64,000 nucleotides of DNA from DAOUJI01 sp965219565 (GCA_965219565.1 OZ244780.1:2976001-3040000), one strand, 5' to 3'; positions 8,686 through 16,532 are shown, counted from the stretch's first letter. Notes: generated by a model not told the origin, from the sequence alone. Numbers and translations: made by a program.

Positions 8686-9771
8686 CTAGTCCACGTAGGA
8701 GTCCACGTCCACAGCCTGGCCGGTTTCGGCGGCGCGGTAGATGGCCAAGGCTGTCTGCACCGTCTTCTTGGCGAAATGGGCCTCCAGGTCAGGCTGTGTA
8801 CCCGCCAGGATGGAGTTGACGAAGTGCTTGGCCGACCTGTCGAATCCCTCGGACCAGATGTGGGGCACGTCGTAGGGGATGGTCTCGGTGCCGGTCACCA
8901 GAAGCACCGGCGGCAGGTCCATGATTTCACCTGTGCACCGTGTGACGTGTATCACACCCTTGGAGCCGTGAATCTCGAAATAGTTGTCGGACCGTCCGAA
9001 GGTGCTGCGTATGGGCATCTCGTAGCCGAAGGTCTCGTCCAGGACGCCCAGGCACTCCCGGTCTTTGTACTTCCAGATCGCGGCGATAGGCGCCTCCATG
9101 TGCCAGTCCCGTGCAGCGCCGCCTTCCGTAGGTCGGCGGACGATTCCCTGGACCGTCTCAATCTCGCCAATCCACTTCATGGCCGTGGCGAGTTTGTGGA
9201 CACCGTCGTCGAACAACATGCCACCCGCCGCCAGGGATGGGTCCCTCTTCCAGGCCAGGGGATTGTCGTCTGGGGGCAGGTGGGAGTTCACAACGGAGCC
9301 GCCCCTGGTAGTGTGGATGCGCACAAGTGAAGGCTCTCCGATGGCGCCCTCGTCGATAAGCTCCTTGGCCTTTTCTATGGGAGGGTAAAAGAAGAAGTTC
9401 TCTGTAACCCGGTAGTAGGTGTTGGCCTTCTCGGCAGCAGCGATGATCCGGTCGGCCTCGGCCACGGTGTTGCACATGGGCTTCTGGCATGAGACGTGCT
9501 TGCCCGCTTCCAGGGCCGCTACGACTTGGTCGGCGTGCATGTATATGGGAGTGAGCAGCTCAATGGCATCTATGTTGGGGTCGTTGAGAACCTGATCGAA
9601 GCTGGGGTATATCCTTGGCTCGATGCGCCATTTGCGGGCCTGGTCCGACGCCCTGTCCGTCAGGGGGTCGCAGATAGCGTACACGTCGCAATTGGGGTCC
9701 TGGAGATAGCCGGGCACATTCATGTTGGATATGCGCCCACAACCCACGATTGCCATACGAACCTTGTCCAT
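8686..9771 (-). CDS. Gfo/Idh/MocA-family NAD(P)-dependent oxidoreductase
   Basis: The 361-residue product opens with a Rossmann nucleotide-binding motif (MAIVGCGRISNMNVPGY). It carries the family signature around EAGKHVSCQKPMCNTVAEAD, where Gln replaces the usual Glu of the EKP motif while the catalytic-region Lys is kept. The C-terminal alpha/beta domain runs to YRAAETGQAVDVDSYVD. Such enzymes oxidise or reduce sugars, inositols and related compounds; the substrate cannot be told. It begins 15 bp after mqnD ends on the same strand, so the two may share a transcript although no metabolic link is obvious. Confidence 0.88.
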   Translation of the reverse strand: MDKVRMAIVGCGRISNMNVPGYLQDPNCDVYAICDPLTDRASDQARKWRIEPRIYPSFDQVLNDPNIDAIELLTPIYMHADQVVAALEAGKHVSCQKPMCNTVAEADRIIAAAEKANTYYRVTENFFFYPPIEKAKELIDEGAIGEPSLVRIHTTRGGSVVNSHLPPDDNPLAWKRDPSLAAGGMLFDDGVHKLATAMKWIGEIETVQGIVRRPTEGGAARDWHMEAPIAAIWKYKDRECLGVLDETFGYEMPIRSTFGRSDNYFEIHGSKGVIHVTRCTGEIMDLPPVLLVTGTETIPYDVPHIWSEGFDRSAKHFVNSILAGTQPDLEAHFAKKTVQTALAIYRAAETGQAVDVDSYVD

Positions 9772-9786
9772 TTTACGTCCCCCTTC

Positions 9787-10638
9787 TCACGCTATGGCGC
9801 CCAGGATGTCCATAGTAGGGACCTCCGGGATGATCCCGCGTTCCTGGGCCTTGGAGTACATCGTCTGGAGGGCTTGCACGCCCTCCTGCCCCATGTTCAG
9901 GGTGTCCTCATTTACGTACATCTTGACGAATCGGCGGCAGGTCTCCCTGTCGATGCCCCGTCCAAAGGGCAGGGAATAGTCCACCGCGTCATCCTCGTGG
10001 TCCAGCGCGTACTTGACAGAGGATGCGAAGCCCTCGGTTACCCGCAGGCTGGCGTCTTCTCCCAGCCGCCTGTGGACGACGTCAATGCCCAATGGGATAG
10101 GCAGCCCGGTGTCTTTGCCCCATTCGACGCCCAGGTCCATCAAGTTGGCGAACCCCTGGGACTGCCAGGTTATCTGCCCCTCGTGGATGATTAGACCGGC
10201 GTCCACCTCACCCGAGTTGACGGCGTCTCCCACAGCGTCGAAATTAAGGAACACGGGCTCGAAAGGCCGTTCGAGATATATTCTGAGAAGGAGATAGGCG
10301 GTGGTGTAGGGGCCTGGGATACCGATTCTCTTACCCTCCAGATCGGCGACGCTCTGAGGGCCTCCAGCACCCTTCCCAAGCAGAATGGGGCCATAGTTTC
10401 TTCCAATGGATGACCCGCACACCATGATTCGATACTGGTCTGCGACCAGAGGGTAGGAGGCTGCGGAAATGGCCGTCACCTCCAACTCTCCTTGAAAGGC
10501 CCGCTTGTTGAGGGACTCGATGTCTTCCAGCACCTGCTCGACCCGGAAGCCGTCGATAGCCACCTTGCCCGCGGCAAAGGCATAGAACATGAAGGCGTCG
10601 TCTGCGTCGGGGCTGTGTCCTATGCGCAAAGTCTCCAT
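9787..10638 (-). CDS. mqnD: 1,4-dihydroxy-6-naphthoate synthase MqnD
   Basis: MqnD cleaves cyclic dehypoxanthinyl futalosine to 1,4-dihydroxy-6-naphthoate. The start METLRIGHSPDADDAFMFYA is characteristic of the family, as are GKRIGIPGPYTTAYLLLR and the inner motif DAGLIIHEGQITW. I used the ATG at 10638 (283 aa); a TTG four codons upstream is also possible. It is on the opposite strand from mqnE-mqnA-mqnC and separated from them by an IS110-type insertion and an oxidoreductase gene. Confidence 0.92.
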   Translation of the reverse strand: METLRIGHSPDADDAFMFYAFAAGKVAIDGFRVEQVLEDIESLNKRAFQGELEVTAISAASYPLVADQYRIMVCGSSIGRNYGPILLGKGAGGPQSVADLEGKRIGIPGPYTTAYLLLRIYLERPFEPVFLNFDAVGDAVNSGEVDAGLIIHEGQITWQSQGFANLMDLGVEWGKDTGLPIPLGIDVVHRRLGEDASLRVTEGFASSVKYALDHEDDAVDYSLPFGRGIDRETCRRFVKMYVNEDTLNMGQEGVQALQTMYSKAQERGIIPEVPTMDILGAIA

Positions 10639-10775
10639 GTTTTGTCTCAACGGGGCCGCTCAAGTATATGGCATGAGGCTATGGGAGTAAAGGAGCGCGG
10701 CTGACAGGGCGGCTGGGCCCATGCTAAGATTCCTAATCCACAGAGCCAAACCGGGCGCCGCTTCCAAGCCAACCC

Positions 10776-11651
10776 ATGAAAGTCACTGATCTTGCAGCCA
10801 GCCGGGGCGACCGGCCAGTGTTCATCTGCGACTTCTCGCCGCCGAGGTTTGCTGACTGGAACGTAGTCCAGAGGGCGGCGGAACTAAGCGCAGACTTCCT
10901 GTGCGTGGCCTACAACCCTGGGAAGGCCGTGCGGGTGGACTCGGCCATGCTGGCGTCCGCGATAAAGGCTCACACGGGGAAAGAGACAGTCTTCAACCTG
11001 GCCACTCGTGACATGAACAGATTGGCTTTGCAGACCCACCTGCTGGGCGCCCAGATGTTGGGGCTGGAAAACGCGGTGGTGGTGAAGGGGGACGACTTCA
11101 CCGGGCGCGACCTGGAACGTGTCAGGCCAGTGGACGACTACTTGCCCACGGAGTTGATTAGAGGCGCGGCTGGGCTCAATCAGGGAGTGGACTTCAGGGG
11201 GTCACAGCTAAGGGAGCCTACTGACCTGTGCATCGGGGCATCAATTGACCTGGGACGGGGCGTCCAAGCGGAGGCCGCCCTGGCCCACCGCAAAGTCCAG
11301 GCCGGGACCCAGTTCTTCATTACCCAGCCCGTTTTCAGCATGGCCGAGATTGACGCCTTCCACGCCGCCTACCGAGAGGCCGCAGGTCGTGACGTAGAAG
11401 TCCCTGTGTTTTTCGGGCTTCAAGTCATGATACGGGGCGGCGTGGTCTTTTCAGGGGTGCCGGAGAGTGTGCGGGACGAGTTGGATAGTGGTAGGGACGG
11501 CTCCGAGATGGCCCTGGAACTGCTCGGCTCCTTCACGGAGAACGGGGTCAACCGCATCTATCTGGTGCCGCCCATACTGAAAGGCGGGGCCAGGGACTAT
11601 CATGCGGCCCAGCGGGTGCTCGACGGGTTCTACGCATTGCCAGGGACTTAA
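10776..11651 (+). CDS. Methylenetetrahydrofolate reductase-like protein
   Basis: The 291-residue product resembles the TIM-barrel MetF family: an SPPR motif in CDFSPPR (canonical MetF has FFPP), VFNLATRDMNRLALQTHLLGAQMLG, and the folate/FAD-region motif GTQFFITQPVF. Canonical members reduce 5,10-methylene-THF to 5-methyl-THF with FAD. This one is divergent at the N-terminus and lacks the usual SFEFFPP, so it may act on another C1-tetrahydropterin or serve as a partner subunit. A weak extended -10 (TGCTAAGAT) lies near 10722. pncC follows 30 bp downstream. Confidence 0.8.
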   Translation: MKVTDLAASRGDRPVFICDFSPPRFADWNVVQRAAELSADFLCVAYNPGKAVRVDSAMLASAIKAHTGKETVFNLATRDMNRLALQTHLLGAQMLGLENAVVVKGDDFTGRDLERVRPVDDYLPTELIRGAAGLNQGVDFRGSQLREPTDLCIGASIDLGRGVQAEAALAHRKVQAGTQFFITQPVFSMAEIDAFHAAYREAAGRDVEVPVFFGLQVMIRGGVVFSGVPESVRDELDSGRDGSEMALELLGSFTENGVNRIYLVPPILKGGARDYHAAQRVLDGFYALPGT

Positions 11652-11681
11652 AACGACTGCGTTTGGTAGAGAGGTGCAACT

Positions 11682-12164
11682 ATGGCGTCGCTTCAGGAAG
11701 AAGTGGGACAGCAACTGGCGGAAAAGGGACTCAAGATTGCCGTGGCCGAGGCCTGCACCGGCGGGCTGGTGGGATCGAAGATAATCAGCGTTCCCGGCAG
11801 TTCCAAGTATTTCCTGGGAGGAGTAATCGCCTACACCGGCGGCTCCAAGACCAAAGTACTGGGAGTCTCCCAGGAGCTCATGGACACCGAGGGTTCGGTC
11901 AGCCCCAGGACCGCCGTGGCGATGGCTGAGAGAGCCTGGAGACTCATGGAAGCCGACATAGGAGTCTCGACCACGGGTGTTGCGGGGCCGGGACCGGGCA
12001 GGCCGGGCTACCCGGTGGGGCTGTTCTACGTCGGACTATCCGCCGCCGACGGTTACGAGGCGTCCAGGGAGCTGCGTTGGTCCGACGACCGGAATGGGAA
12101 CCGGGACCGGACGGCCGATGCAGCGTTGGAAATGGTGAAGGAGTACCTGGCTCAGAAAAGCTGA
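11682..12164 (+). CDS. CinA C-terminal/PncC-like amidohydrolase
   Basis: The 160-residue product is a stand-alone CinA-C domain of the kind that deamidates nicotinamide mononucleotide. Visible family motifs are VAEACTGGLVGSKI, VPGSSKYFLGGVIAY, GSVSPRTAVAMAERA and GVAGPGPGRPGYPVG. The usual AESCTGG has Ala in place of Ser, the YSN-x2-K motif reads YTGGSK, and the GP-x-GG loop is altered, so deamidase activity is uncertain. It sits 30 bp after the MTHFR-like gene and probably shares its transcript. Confidence 0.8.
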   Translation: MASLQEEVGQQLAEKGLKIAVAEACTGGLVGSKIISVPGSSKYFLGGVIAYTGGSKTKVLGVSQELMDTEGSVSPRTAVAMAERAWRLMEADIGVSTTGVAGPGPGRPGYPVGLFYVGLSAADGYEASRELRWSDDRNGNRDRTADAALEMVKEYLAQKS

Positions 12165-12213
12165 CCTTACGCCCACTTTGGCGTCGCTTCGCTGGAGAGA
12201 CCTTTGCAAAAAT

Positions 12214-12248
12214 CCCCCTCTCCCTCTGGGCGAGGGTTGGGGTGAGGG
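12214..12248 (+). repeat. Dispersed pyrimidine/purine palindromic repeat
   Basis: CCCCCTCTCCCTCTGGGCG followed by AGGGTTGGGGTGAGGG forms an imperfect hairpin between the convergent pncC-like and DUF1385 genes. A degenerate relative (TCTCTCGCCGGCGGGAGA) lies inside the element at 38336-38483. It could end transcription from either side. Confidence 0.5.
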
Positions 12249-12270
12249 TAAATAGCCTAACGACCCTCGC

Positions 12271-13254
12271 TTAGGCCGGAGCCTCGTCCCCAGCGCCACC
12301 GTGCACTTGCGCAGACGGCGCAGGGCGACCCTCGTCGGCTGCTAAAGCCGTGTCCATCGCCAGAATGGCAACCTCTATCTGGCTGTCGTCGGGCTGGCGT
12401 GTAGTAAGTCTCTGCAAGGTCAGCCCGGGTATGGCGAACAACTGCGTAATCGGGTTGTTCTGATGGGCGCCGCTGAACCGAATGACCTCATAGCTCAGTG
12501 CGGCAATGATGGGGATGAACAGCACCCGCGAGGCGATCAGCCACCAGAGAGGTTCCCTGCCCAGAAAGGCGAACACTACAATGGCCACCACCGCAACGGT
12601 GAGAAGGAACGCTGTTCCGCACCTGGGATGGGCGGTGGGGAATCGGCGCACGTGTTCCACGTCCAGGGGCAGCCCCGCCTCATGGGTGTGGACCGCCATG
12701 TGCTCGGCGCCATGGTACGCAAAGACCCTGCGTATGTCCGGCATTAAGCCTATCACCCCGATGTACCCTACCAGCAGCGCAAGCCGAATCACACCCTCGA
12801 TGAGGTTGACCAACGGGTCGGACGACAGCACATCTTCCAGGGGGCGGGTTGCGAAAAGGGGCGTCAGGAAGAAGAAGCCGATTCCAAGGGCCAGTGAGAA
12901 AGCGATTACTACGGCCATCATCCATTTGGAGACTTCTTCTTGGCCCTGGGTTTGGTCCTCTACGGCGATGCTGGCCGACTTGTTCAGCGCCTTGATTCCC
13001 AGGCTCAAGGTTTCGATGAGGACCAGGATGCCTCGAATGAGGGGGACCCGCCGCAGTTTTCCGGTGTATATCTGGCTTAGAGGTTCGAACAGGGTCTGTA
13101 TCTGCCCGTCAGTGCGCCTTACAGCAAGGCTGTAGTGCCGGCGACCCCGAATCATGACGCCTTCGATGACCGCCTGGCCGCCGTAGAAGAATGGCTGCTG
13201 AGACAAGCTGGGCTCCTGAAGATTAAAGAGGCGCTGTCCGTCCGGGAGCTTCAC
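12271..13254 (-). CDS. DUF1385 (YqhQ-like) integral membrane protein
   Basis: The 327-residue product has the DUF1385 signature FYGGQAVIEGVMIRGR near the start, YHGAEHMAVHTHEAG in the middle, HPRCGTAFLL after it, and at least four hydrophobic segments. The biochemical role of the family is not established. It lies downstream of the L21-L27-L31 genes on the same strand; DUF1385 genes are often found with rpmE and prfA in Gram-positive-type genomes, and the arrangement here fits that. Confidence 0.88.
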   Translation of the reverse strand: MKLPDGQRLFNLQEPSLSQQPFFYGGQAVIEGVMIRGRRHYSLAVRRTDGQIQTLFEPLSQIYTGKLRRVPLIRGILVLIETLSLGIKALNKSASIAVEDQTQGQEEVSKWMMAVVIAFSLALGIGFFFLTPLFATRPLEDVLSSDPLVNLIEGVIRLALLVGYIGVIGLMPDIRRVFAYHGAEHMAVHTHEAGLPLDVEHVRRFPTAHPRCGTAFLLTVAVVAIVVFAFLGREPLWWLIASRVLFIPIIAALSYEVIRFSGAHQNNPITQLFAIPGLTLQRLTTRQPDDSQIEVAILAMDTALAADEGRPAPSAQVHGGAGDEAPA

Positions 13255-13288
13255 GCCTGCCCCGAACTTGGGCAGAGGCCGTGGGACG

Positions 13289-13489
13289 CTACTCCATCTT
13301 GAAGCGGCGCTTCAGACGTTCGATGCGGCCCTCAGTGTCCACGACGCGCTGCTGTCCCGTGTAGAAGGGGTGGCAGCGGCTGCAAATCTCAACTCTCAGA
13401 CTTCCTTTGGTGGCCGCTGTCTGAAACACATTGCCGCATGAGCAGGTCACCGTTGCGGCCTCAAAATTCGGGTGGATTTCTTTTTTCAT
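13289..13489 (-). CDS. rpmE: 50S ribosomal protein L31 (zinc-binding type)
   Basis: The 66-residue product is a full-length L31 (MKKEIHPNFEAATVTCSCG). It has the zinc ribbon formed by CSC and CSRC and the HPFYTGQQRVVDTEGRIERL signature. It is the Cys-containing form of L31, which needs zinc. It lies 19 bp after rpmA and before the DUF1385 gene, all on the minus strand. Confidence 0.95.
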   Translation of the reverse strand: MKKEIHPNFEAATVTCSCGNVFQTAATKGSLRVEICSRCHPFYTGQQRVVDTEGRIERLKRRFKME

Positions 13490-13508
13490 GTTTCTACCTT
13501 GACGGGGC

Positions 13509-13766
13509 CTAGCTTACCGGATATACGCTGGCCCTTTTACGGTCCTTGGTGTCCCATTCGAACTTGACTCGGCCGTCGATGAGGGAGTACAGCGTAAAGT
13601 CCCTCCCGAGCCCGACGTTGCGGCCTGGTCTGATGCGTGTGCCTCGCTGCCGGACGATGATGGATCCACCTCTGGCCGCTTGCCCATCGTAGAGCTTTAC
13701 GCCCAGCATCTTGGGCTTGCTGTCCCGGCCGTTTCGCGAGCTTCCTCCGGCTTTCTTATGAGCCAT
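13509..13766 (-). CDS. rpmA: 50S ribosomal protein L27
   Basis: The 85-residue product starts MAHKKAGGSSRNGRDSKPK and continues with LGVKLYDGQAARGGSIIVRQRGT, the standard L27 pattern. The N-terminus directly begins with AHKKAGG, so there is no cleavable extension of the Firmicutes type. The start overlaps the end of rplU by 11 bp, implying translational coupling. Confidence 0.96.
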   Translation of the reverse strand: MAHKKAGGSSRNGRDSKPKMLGVKLYDGQAARGGSIIVRQRGTRIRPGRNVGLGRDFTLYSLIDGRVKFEWDTKDRKRASVYPVS

Positions 13767-14316
13767 TGCCGCTCTCCTCTTCGCCGTCAGCCTCGTCGGA
13801 GGCTTCCCCTGCGTCTTCTTCTACATCTTGGTCCTCAACCGTTTCGTCGTCGGACGTCTCTTCGTCCGTGAGTTCTGCATCCGGCTCCTCAGACTCGTCG
13901 ACGGTGTCTTCCACGGCATCGACCTCATCCACAGGCTGCTCGAGCTCTACGTCTTCCGGGGCGAGTACATCGACTGGCGCTTGGGAGCCCACGTCCTCGC
14001 CGTCCAGCATTATGGCCGTGATTGCAATCCTGGTGTACGGCTGCCTATGACCCCGCTTGACCCTGTAGCGCACCTTGCGCTTGTACTTGAAGACGATGAT
14101 CTTGTCGTCCCTGATCTGGTCTTGGACGTTGGCCAGCACGGAAGCATTCTCCACCACCGGGCTGCCCAGGACAATCCCGTCGTCCTTGGACACGGCCAAG
14201 ATGTCTCCCAACTCGATGGACGACCCCGGTTCGACTGGAAGCTTGTCCACGTCAATGATGTCGCCGGGGCGGACCCGGTATTGTTTTCCGCCGGTTTTTA
14301 ATATTGCATAAGCCAT
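13756..14316 (-). CDS. rplU: 50S ribosomal protein L21 with long acidic C-terminal tail
   Basis: Translation starts at the ATG at 14316 (MAYAILKTGGKQYRVRPGD), five bases after a GGAG; the open frame upstream to 14391 is not part of the protein. The first ~105 residues are L21 (KRKVRYRVKRGHRQPYT near the end). The remaining ~80 residues are dominated by Glu, Asp, Ser and Val, with no basic residues over long stretches. Standard L21 ends near residue 103. The acidic tail could stay off the ribosome or bind basic proteins; its role is unknown. An IS1-like element is inserted 62 bp upstream of the start. Confidence 0.93.
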   Translation of the reverse strand: MAYAILKTGGKQYRVRPGDIIDVDKLPVEPGSSIELGDILAVSKDDGIVLGSPVVENASVLANVQDQIRDDKIIVFKYKRKVRYRVKRGHRQPYTRIAITAIMLDGEDVGSQAPVDVLAPEDVELEQPVDEVDAVEDTVDESEEPDAELTDEETSDDETVEDQDVEEDAGEASDEADGEEESGNGS

Positions 14317-14387
14317 GTTATCTCCAACTGGGTATTGTATGCGCCGTTCAAATGCAGTGTCAACAAAACCGGACACCGGGTAGTGAC

Positions 14388-15224
14388 TCATTTTGAATCA
14401 ATCTCTTTCAGAATCCACTCGAACCCATATTGCCCGTCCGCCAAGCCAGCCGCCTGAGCGGGCGTCTGCTTTAGAGTCTTGTGAACCCTACAGAAGTTGT
14501 ACCAGACAAAGTAGAGAGTCAAGGCGTGACAGTGGTTTTCCATCTTCTTGCTGAAAGCGTTGGTTAGTCGAGTGTACCGACGTAACGACATGCGAGTGGT
14601 AAGGTTGTGTCGCTCGACATGGGAAGTGCTTATGTCCTCTTGGGCCGGATTCCCGACAACCGGAATCCTCTTTGCGCCAACACAGTGGGCAGGGCTGTAG
14701 CGACCGCTGGGAATCGTCGGGTCCGCCCCGTACAGCTTCACCAACTGGCCGTAGTCCACGTAACCGCCGAAAGCTCCCTCCACAGCCTCTAGGTAAGCCC
14801 TGTAGCCGTCTGTGGAAAACTGGACACGGTTTGCCAGCCTCGCCCTCAAGTCGTCCATGAATTCAATGGCGTAGCCGGAATCCCTGCCTGTGCTGACAAG
14901 CCAAGTGATTATGAGCTTGGAGTCACGGTCTAGGCCCGTCCATGTCCATACGTCCCCCGCTCCCTCTGGGGCGGCTTCCGCACGGTCTACGTTCTTTGCC
15001 TTGGCGTAGCAGAAGCTCCATATTTCGTCACACTGGACACGGCTGGCCCGAACGTCCTGGACACGCTCATTGTGGATGCGGTTGCAGGCTATGCCAGCGT
15101 CAACGAGGAGCTTGGTGACGGTGTTAATCGATACTCCCACGACACGGGAAATGGCCCGCATAGAGGAGCCTTCGACCAACATGTTTAGTATCTGAATCCG
15201 CTTGTTTTCAGGCAGTTTGTTCAT
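14388..15224 (-). CDS. IS1-family-like DDE transposase
   Basis: The 278-residue product opens with a helix-turn-helix region (residues 1-45, GSSMRAISRVVGVSINTVTK). The catalytic triad is visible as D66 (QCDEIWSF), D139 (FSTDGYRAY) and E204 (SHVERHNLTTRMSLRRYTR). The end KTLKQTPAQAAGLADGQYGF resembles the IS1-type clade common in metagenomes. The TGA stop codon lies inside the terminal inverted repeat. A truncated relative ends in the same way at 61022-61024. The gene is intact and the element is probably still mobile. Confidence 0.9.
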   Translation of the reverse strand: MNKLPENKRIQILNMLVEGSSMRAISRVVGVSINTVTKLLVDAGIACNRIHNERVQDVRASRVQCDEIWSFCYAKAKNVDRAEAAPEGAGDVWTWTGLDRDSKLIITWLVSTGRDSGYAIEFMDDLRARLANRVQFSTDGYRAYLEAVEGAFGGYVDYGQLVKLYGADPTIPSGRYSPAHCVGAKRIPVVGNPAQEDISTSHVERHNLTTRMSLRRYTRLTNAFSKKMENHCHALTLYFVWYNFCRVHKTLKQTPAQAAGLADGQYGFEWILKEIDSK

Positions 15225-15288
15225 GCCTGAATTGTACTGGATTCACACCTAAATGTCAAGCAGTTTATTCATATTGAGTAAGATACAA

Positions 15289-15320
15289 AAAACCCTAGGT
15301 GAACGTGCACCTAGGGTTTT
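15289..15320 (-). terminator. Intrinsic terminator inside the IS1-like element
   Basis: A perfect 13-bp stem (AAAACCCTAGGTG with its complement) encloses a 6-base loop. On the minus strand it is followed by a run of T. It lies just after the DUF2283 stop and before the transposase start, so it would stop passenger transcription from entering the transposase gene. The sequence could also work on the plus strand. Confidence 0.8.
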
Positions 15321-15330
15321 GGCTGACAAG

Positions 15331-15570
15331 TTAGTCTACAACTCGTATATCCAAGCTGATGAGAATCTTGCGAATCGTTTCAGGTTGTGGAAGGCCCTTA
15401 AGAATCACCCCTTTGCTGATATTGTGCAAACTGACTCCAATGGGATGGCCTGGATTAAGAGAATAGTCGATGATCCGATCCTCATCCAACTCTTCTGCAT
15501 ACCCAGCCGTGCCCGACTCGAACTCAATCAGCACAGAATCAATCTCGTCGCTCTTCATTATCGTTATCAT
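15331..15570 (-). CDS. DUF2283-domain protein (possible antitoxin)
   Basis: The product of about 79 residues has the DUF2283 pattern: EIDSVLIEF, then EELDEDRIIDYSLNPG, then GVSLHNISKGVIL. I chose the ATG at 15570, which has GAAGG five bases upstream; an ATG at 15627 is possible but would overlap the upstream gene by 89 bp. It overlaps the DUF4258 gene by 32 bp. DUF2283 and DUF4258 genes often lie side by side in bacterial genomes, which suggests a toxin-antitoxin-like pair, but no activity is proven. It is a passenger inside the IS1-like element. Confidence 0.75.
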   Translation of the reverse strand: MITIMKSDEIDSVLIEFESGTAGYAEELDEDRIIDYSLNPGHPIGVSLHNISKGVILKGLPQPETIRKILISLDIRVVD

Positions 15571-15799
15571 TTCTACCTTCTTGGTGTGTTTGAGAGTACG
15601 TGTATACGTCTCTGATGCGTCCATCACCGTCTGTTTGAATTTTCACTACCCGACCGTCTGGGAGTTGACCACGGTATACCACTGTACTATCCGACCCATA
15701 TGACGGATTCCAGTGATTTAGACCGTACTCCATTTGGTTTCTTGTAATGCCAAACTTATCCATTCGCCTCTGGATAAACTCATTGATCACTACCCCCAA
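15539..15799 (-). CDS. DUF4258-like small protein (possible toxin)
   Basis: The 86-residue product has the DUF4258-like pattern FIQRRMDKFGITRNQMEYGL followed by WNPSYGSDSTVVYRG and GRVVKIQTDGDGRIRDVYTY. The start appears to be TTG at 15799 with AAGG upstream; GTG at 15790 is an alternative. Members of this family are small single-domain proteins often paired with DUF2283; a RelE-like RNase role has been suggested by context but is inference here. It overlaps the downstream DUF2283 gene. The acidic and Asn-rich C-terminal end lies in the overlap and may not be needed for function. Confidence 0.65.
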   Translation of the reverse strand: MGVVINEFIQRRMDKFGITRNQMEYGLNHWNPSYGSDSTVVYRGQLPDGRVVKIQTDGDGRIRDVYTYSQTHQEGRNDNDNEERRD

Positions 15800-15945
15800 C
15801 GGACCTTCACCACTTCACCAAGAACGACATTGTTGTCCCGTCTTTCGATGTCTCCCCCCTTTCTGAGTGGCACTTCGTAGAGTGCTTACGCCCTAACGCA
15901 GAGTGTGGTTTGAGTCCCATCTTGGGAACCAACGATCTGTCAATG

Positions 15946-16176
15946 CTAGGCAGTCTTTTTGCCGTTGCCCCATCGGGCGCGGGCCGCATTACGGGCAATC
16001 TCGGAGCGTTGCTTAGGAGTTAGAGATTCGGCGCGGGCCTTGCCACCAACTAGACCGCCGTCGCGCCCCTTAGAGGGTGTGTCCTCTTCCACTTCACCGG
16101 TTGCTATCTTTGCCACCTTAACAGCGGCTCCTACGGTGTCTGCTGGGCGTTTTTGTCCTTGCGGTCCTCTAGGCAT
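15946..16176 (-). CDS. Small basic protein with GGKARA-LTP-AARARW motif
   Basis: The 76-residue product starts MPRGPQGQKRPADTVGAAVKV and ends with GGKARAESLTPKQRSEIARN plus AARARWGNGKK. The start at 16176 has a strong AGGAGGT six bases upstream and a clear promoter. The basic helical C-terminal motif is common in small uncharacterised bacterial proteins on mobile DNA, and nucleic-acid binding is a reasonable guess. The same motif occurs in two proteins of the related island at 59303-61033. Confidence 0.75.
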   Translation of the reverse strand: MPRGPQGQKRPADTVGAAVKVAKIATGEVEEDTPSKGRDGGLVGGKARAESLTPKQRSEIARNAARARWGNGKKTA

Positions 16177-16199
16177 GGGGCACCTCCTAGGGTTAGTTG

Positions 16200-16228
16200 A
16201 TTGTACTGAATTCGCAAACAGGCGTCAA
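16200..16228 (-). promoter_or_regulatory. Promoter of the small basic passenger gene
   Basis: Minus-strand TTGACG (16223-16228), a 17-bp spacer and TACAAT (16200-16205) lie 24 bp before the start codon. The remaining right end of the element (16229-16442) shows no gene. Confidence 0.7.
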
Positions 16229-16509
16229 ATGCAATTCTACCCTGTTTCAGAGGTTTTCGGGTCATCGTCCGCCCGAACTGCCCCCTAAAGTGGCCGGATG
16301 GGACACATCATGCATCAAAAAAGCCTTAAATGCAAATTGCGGGTCCAGCTCTTTTCGCCAAGGACAACAGCCCATTACCGTCGCTTTCGTGATTACTTAA
16401 ATCGTATTACGAATTAGTCCTTCTGGCCGTGCCCATCCAAACTGAGACACTACCGGACACCGGATTCCCCTCTTGAACAAAAACAACTGGCCGTCTTGTG
16501 CCCCAATGC

Positions 16510-16515
16510 TATAAT
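16510..16515 (+). promoter_or_regulatory. Extended -10 promoter of rsmG
   Basis: TGCTATAAT forms an extended -10 (TATAAT at 16510-16515) with no good -35. Transcription would begin near 16522, leaving a leader of only about 11 bases before the rsmG ATG. Confidence 0.6.
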
Positions 16516-16532
16516 CCACACGGAACGCAGCT

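Larger units (their letters stand above)
14371..16462. mobile_element. IS1-like insertion element with passenger genes, including target duplications
   Basis: The element spans 14379-16454 (2,076 bp). Its ends are inverted repeats starting GGTAGTGACTCATTTTGAAT (left) and GGTAGTGTCTCAGTTTGGAT (right, read inward), 17 of 20 bases identical. The 8-bp sequence GGACACCG flanks both ends (14371-14378 and 16455-16462), a clear target-site duplication. It carries one DDE transposase next to the left end and, unusually, about 1.2 kb more with three minus-strand genes and a terminator. The insertion lies between rplU and rsmG and breaks no recognisable gene. The perfect duplication suggests recent insertion. 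Confidence 0.9.
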
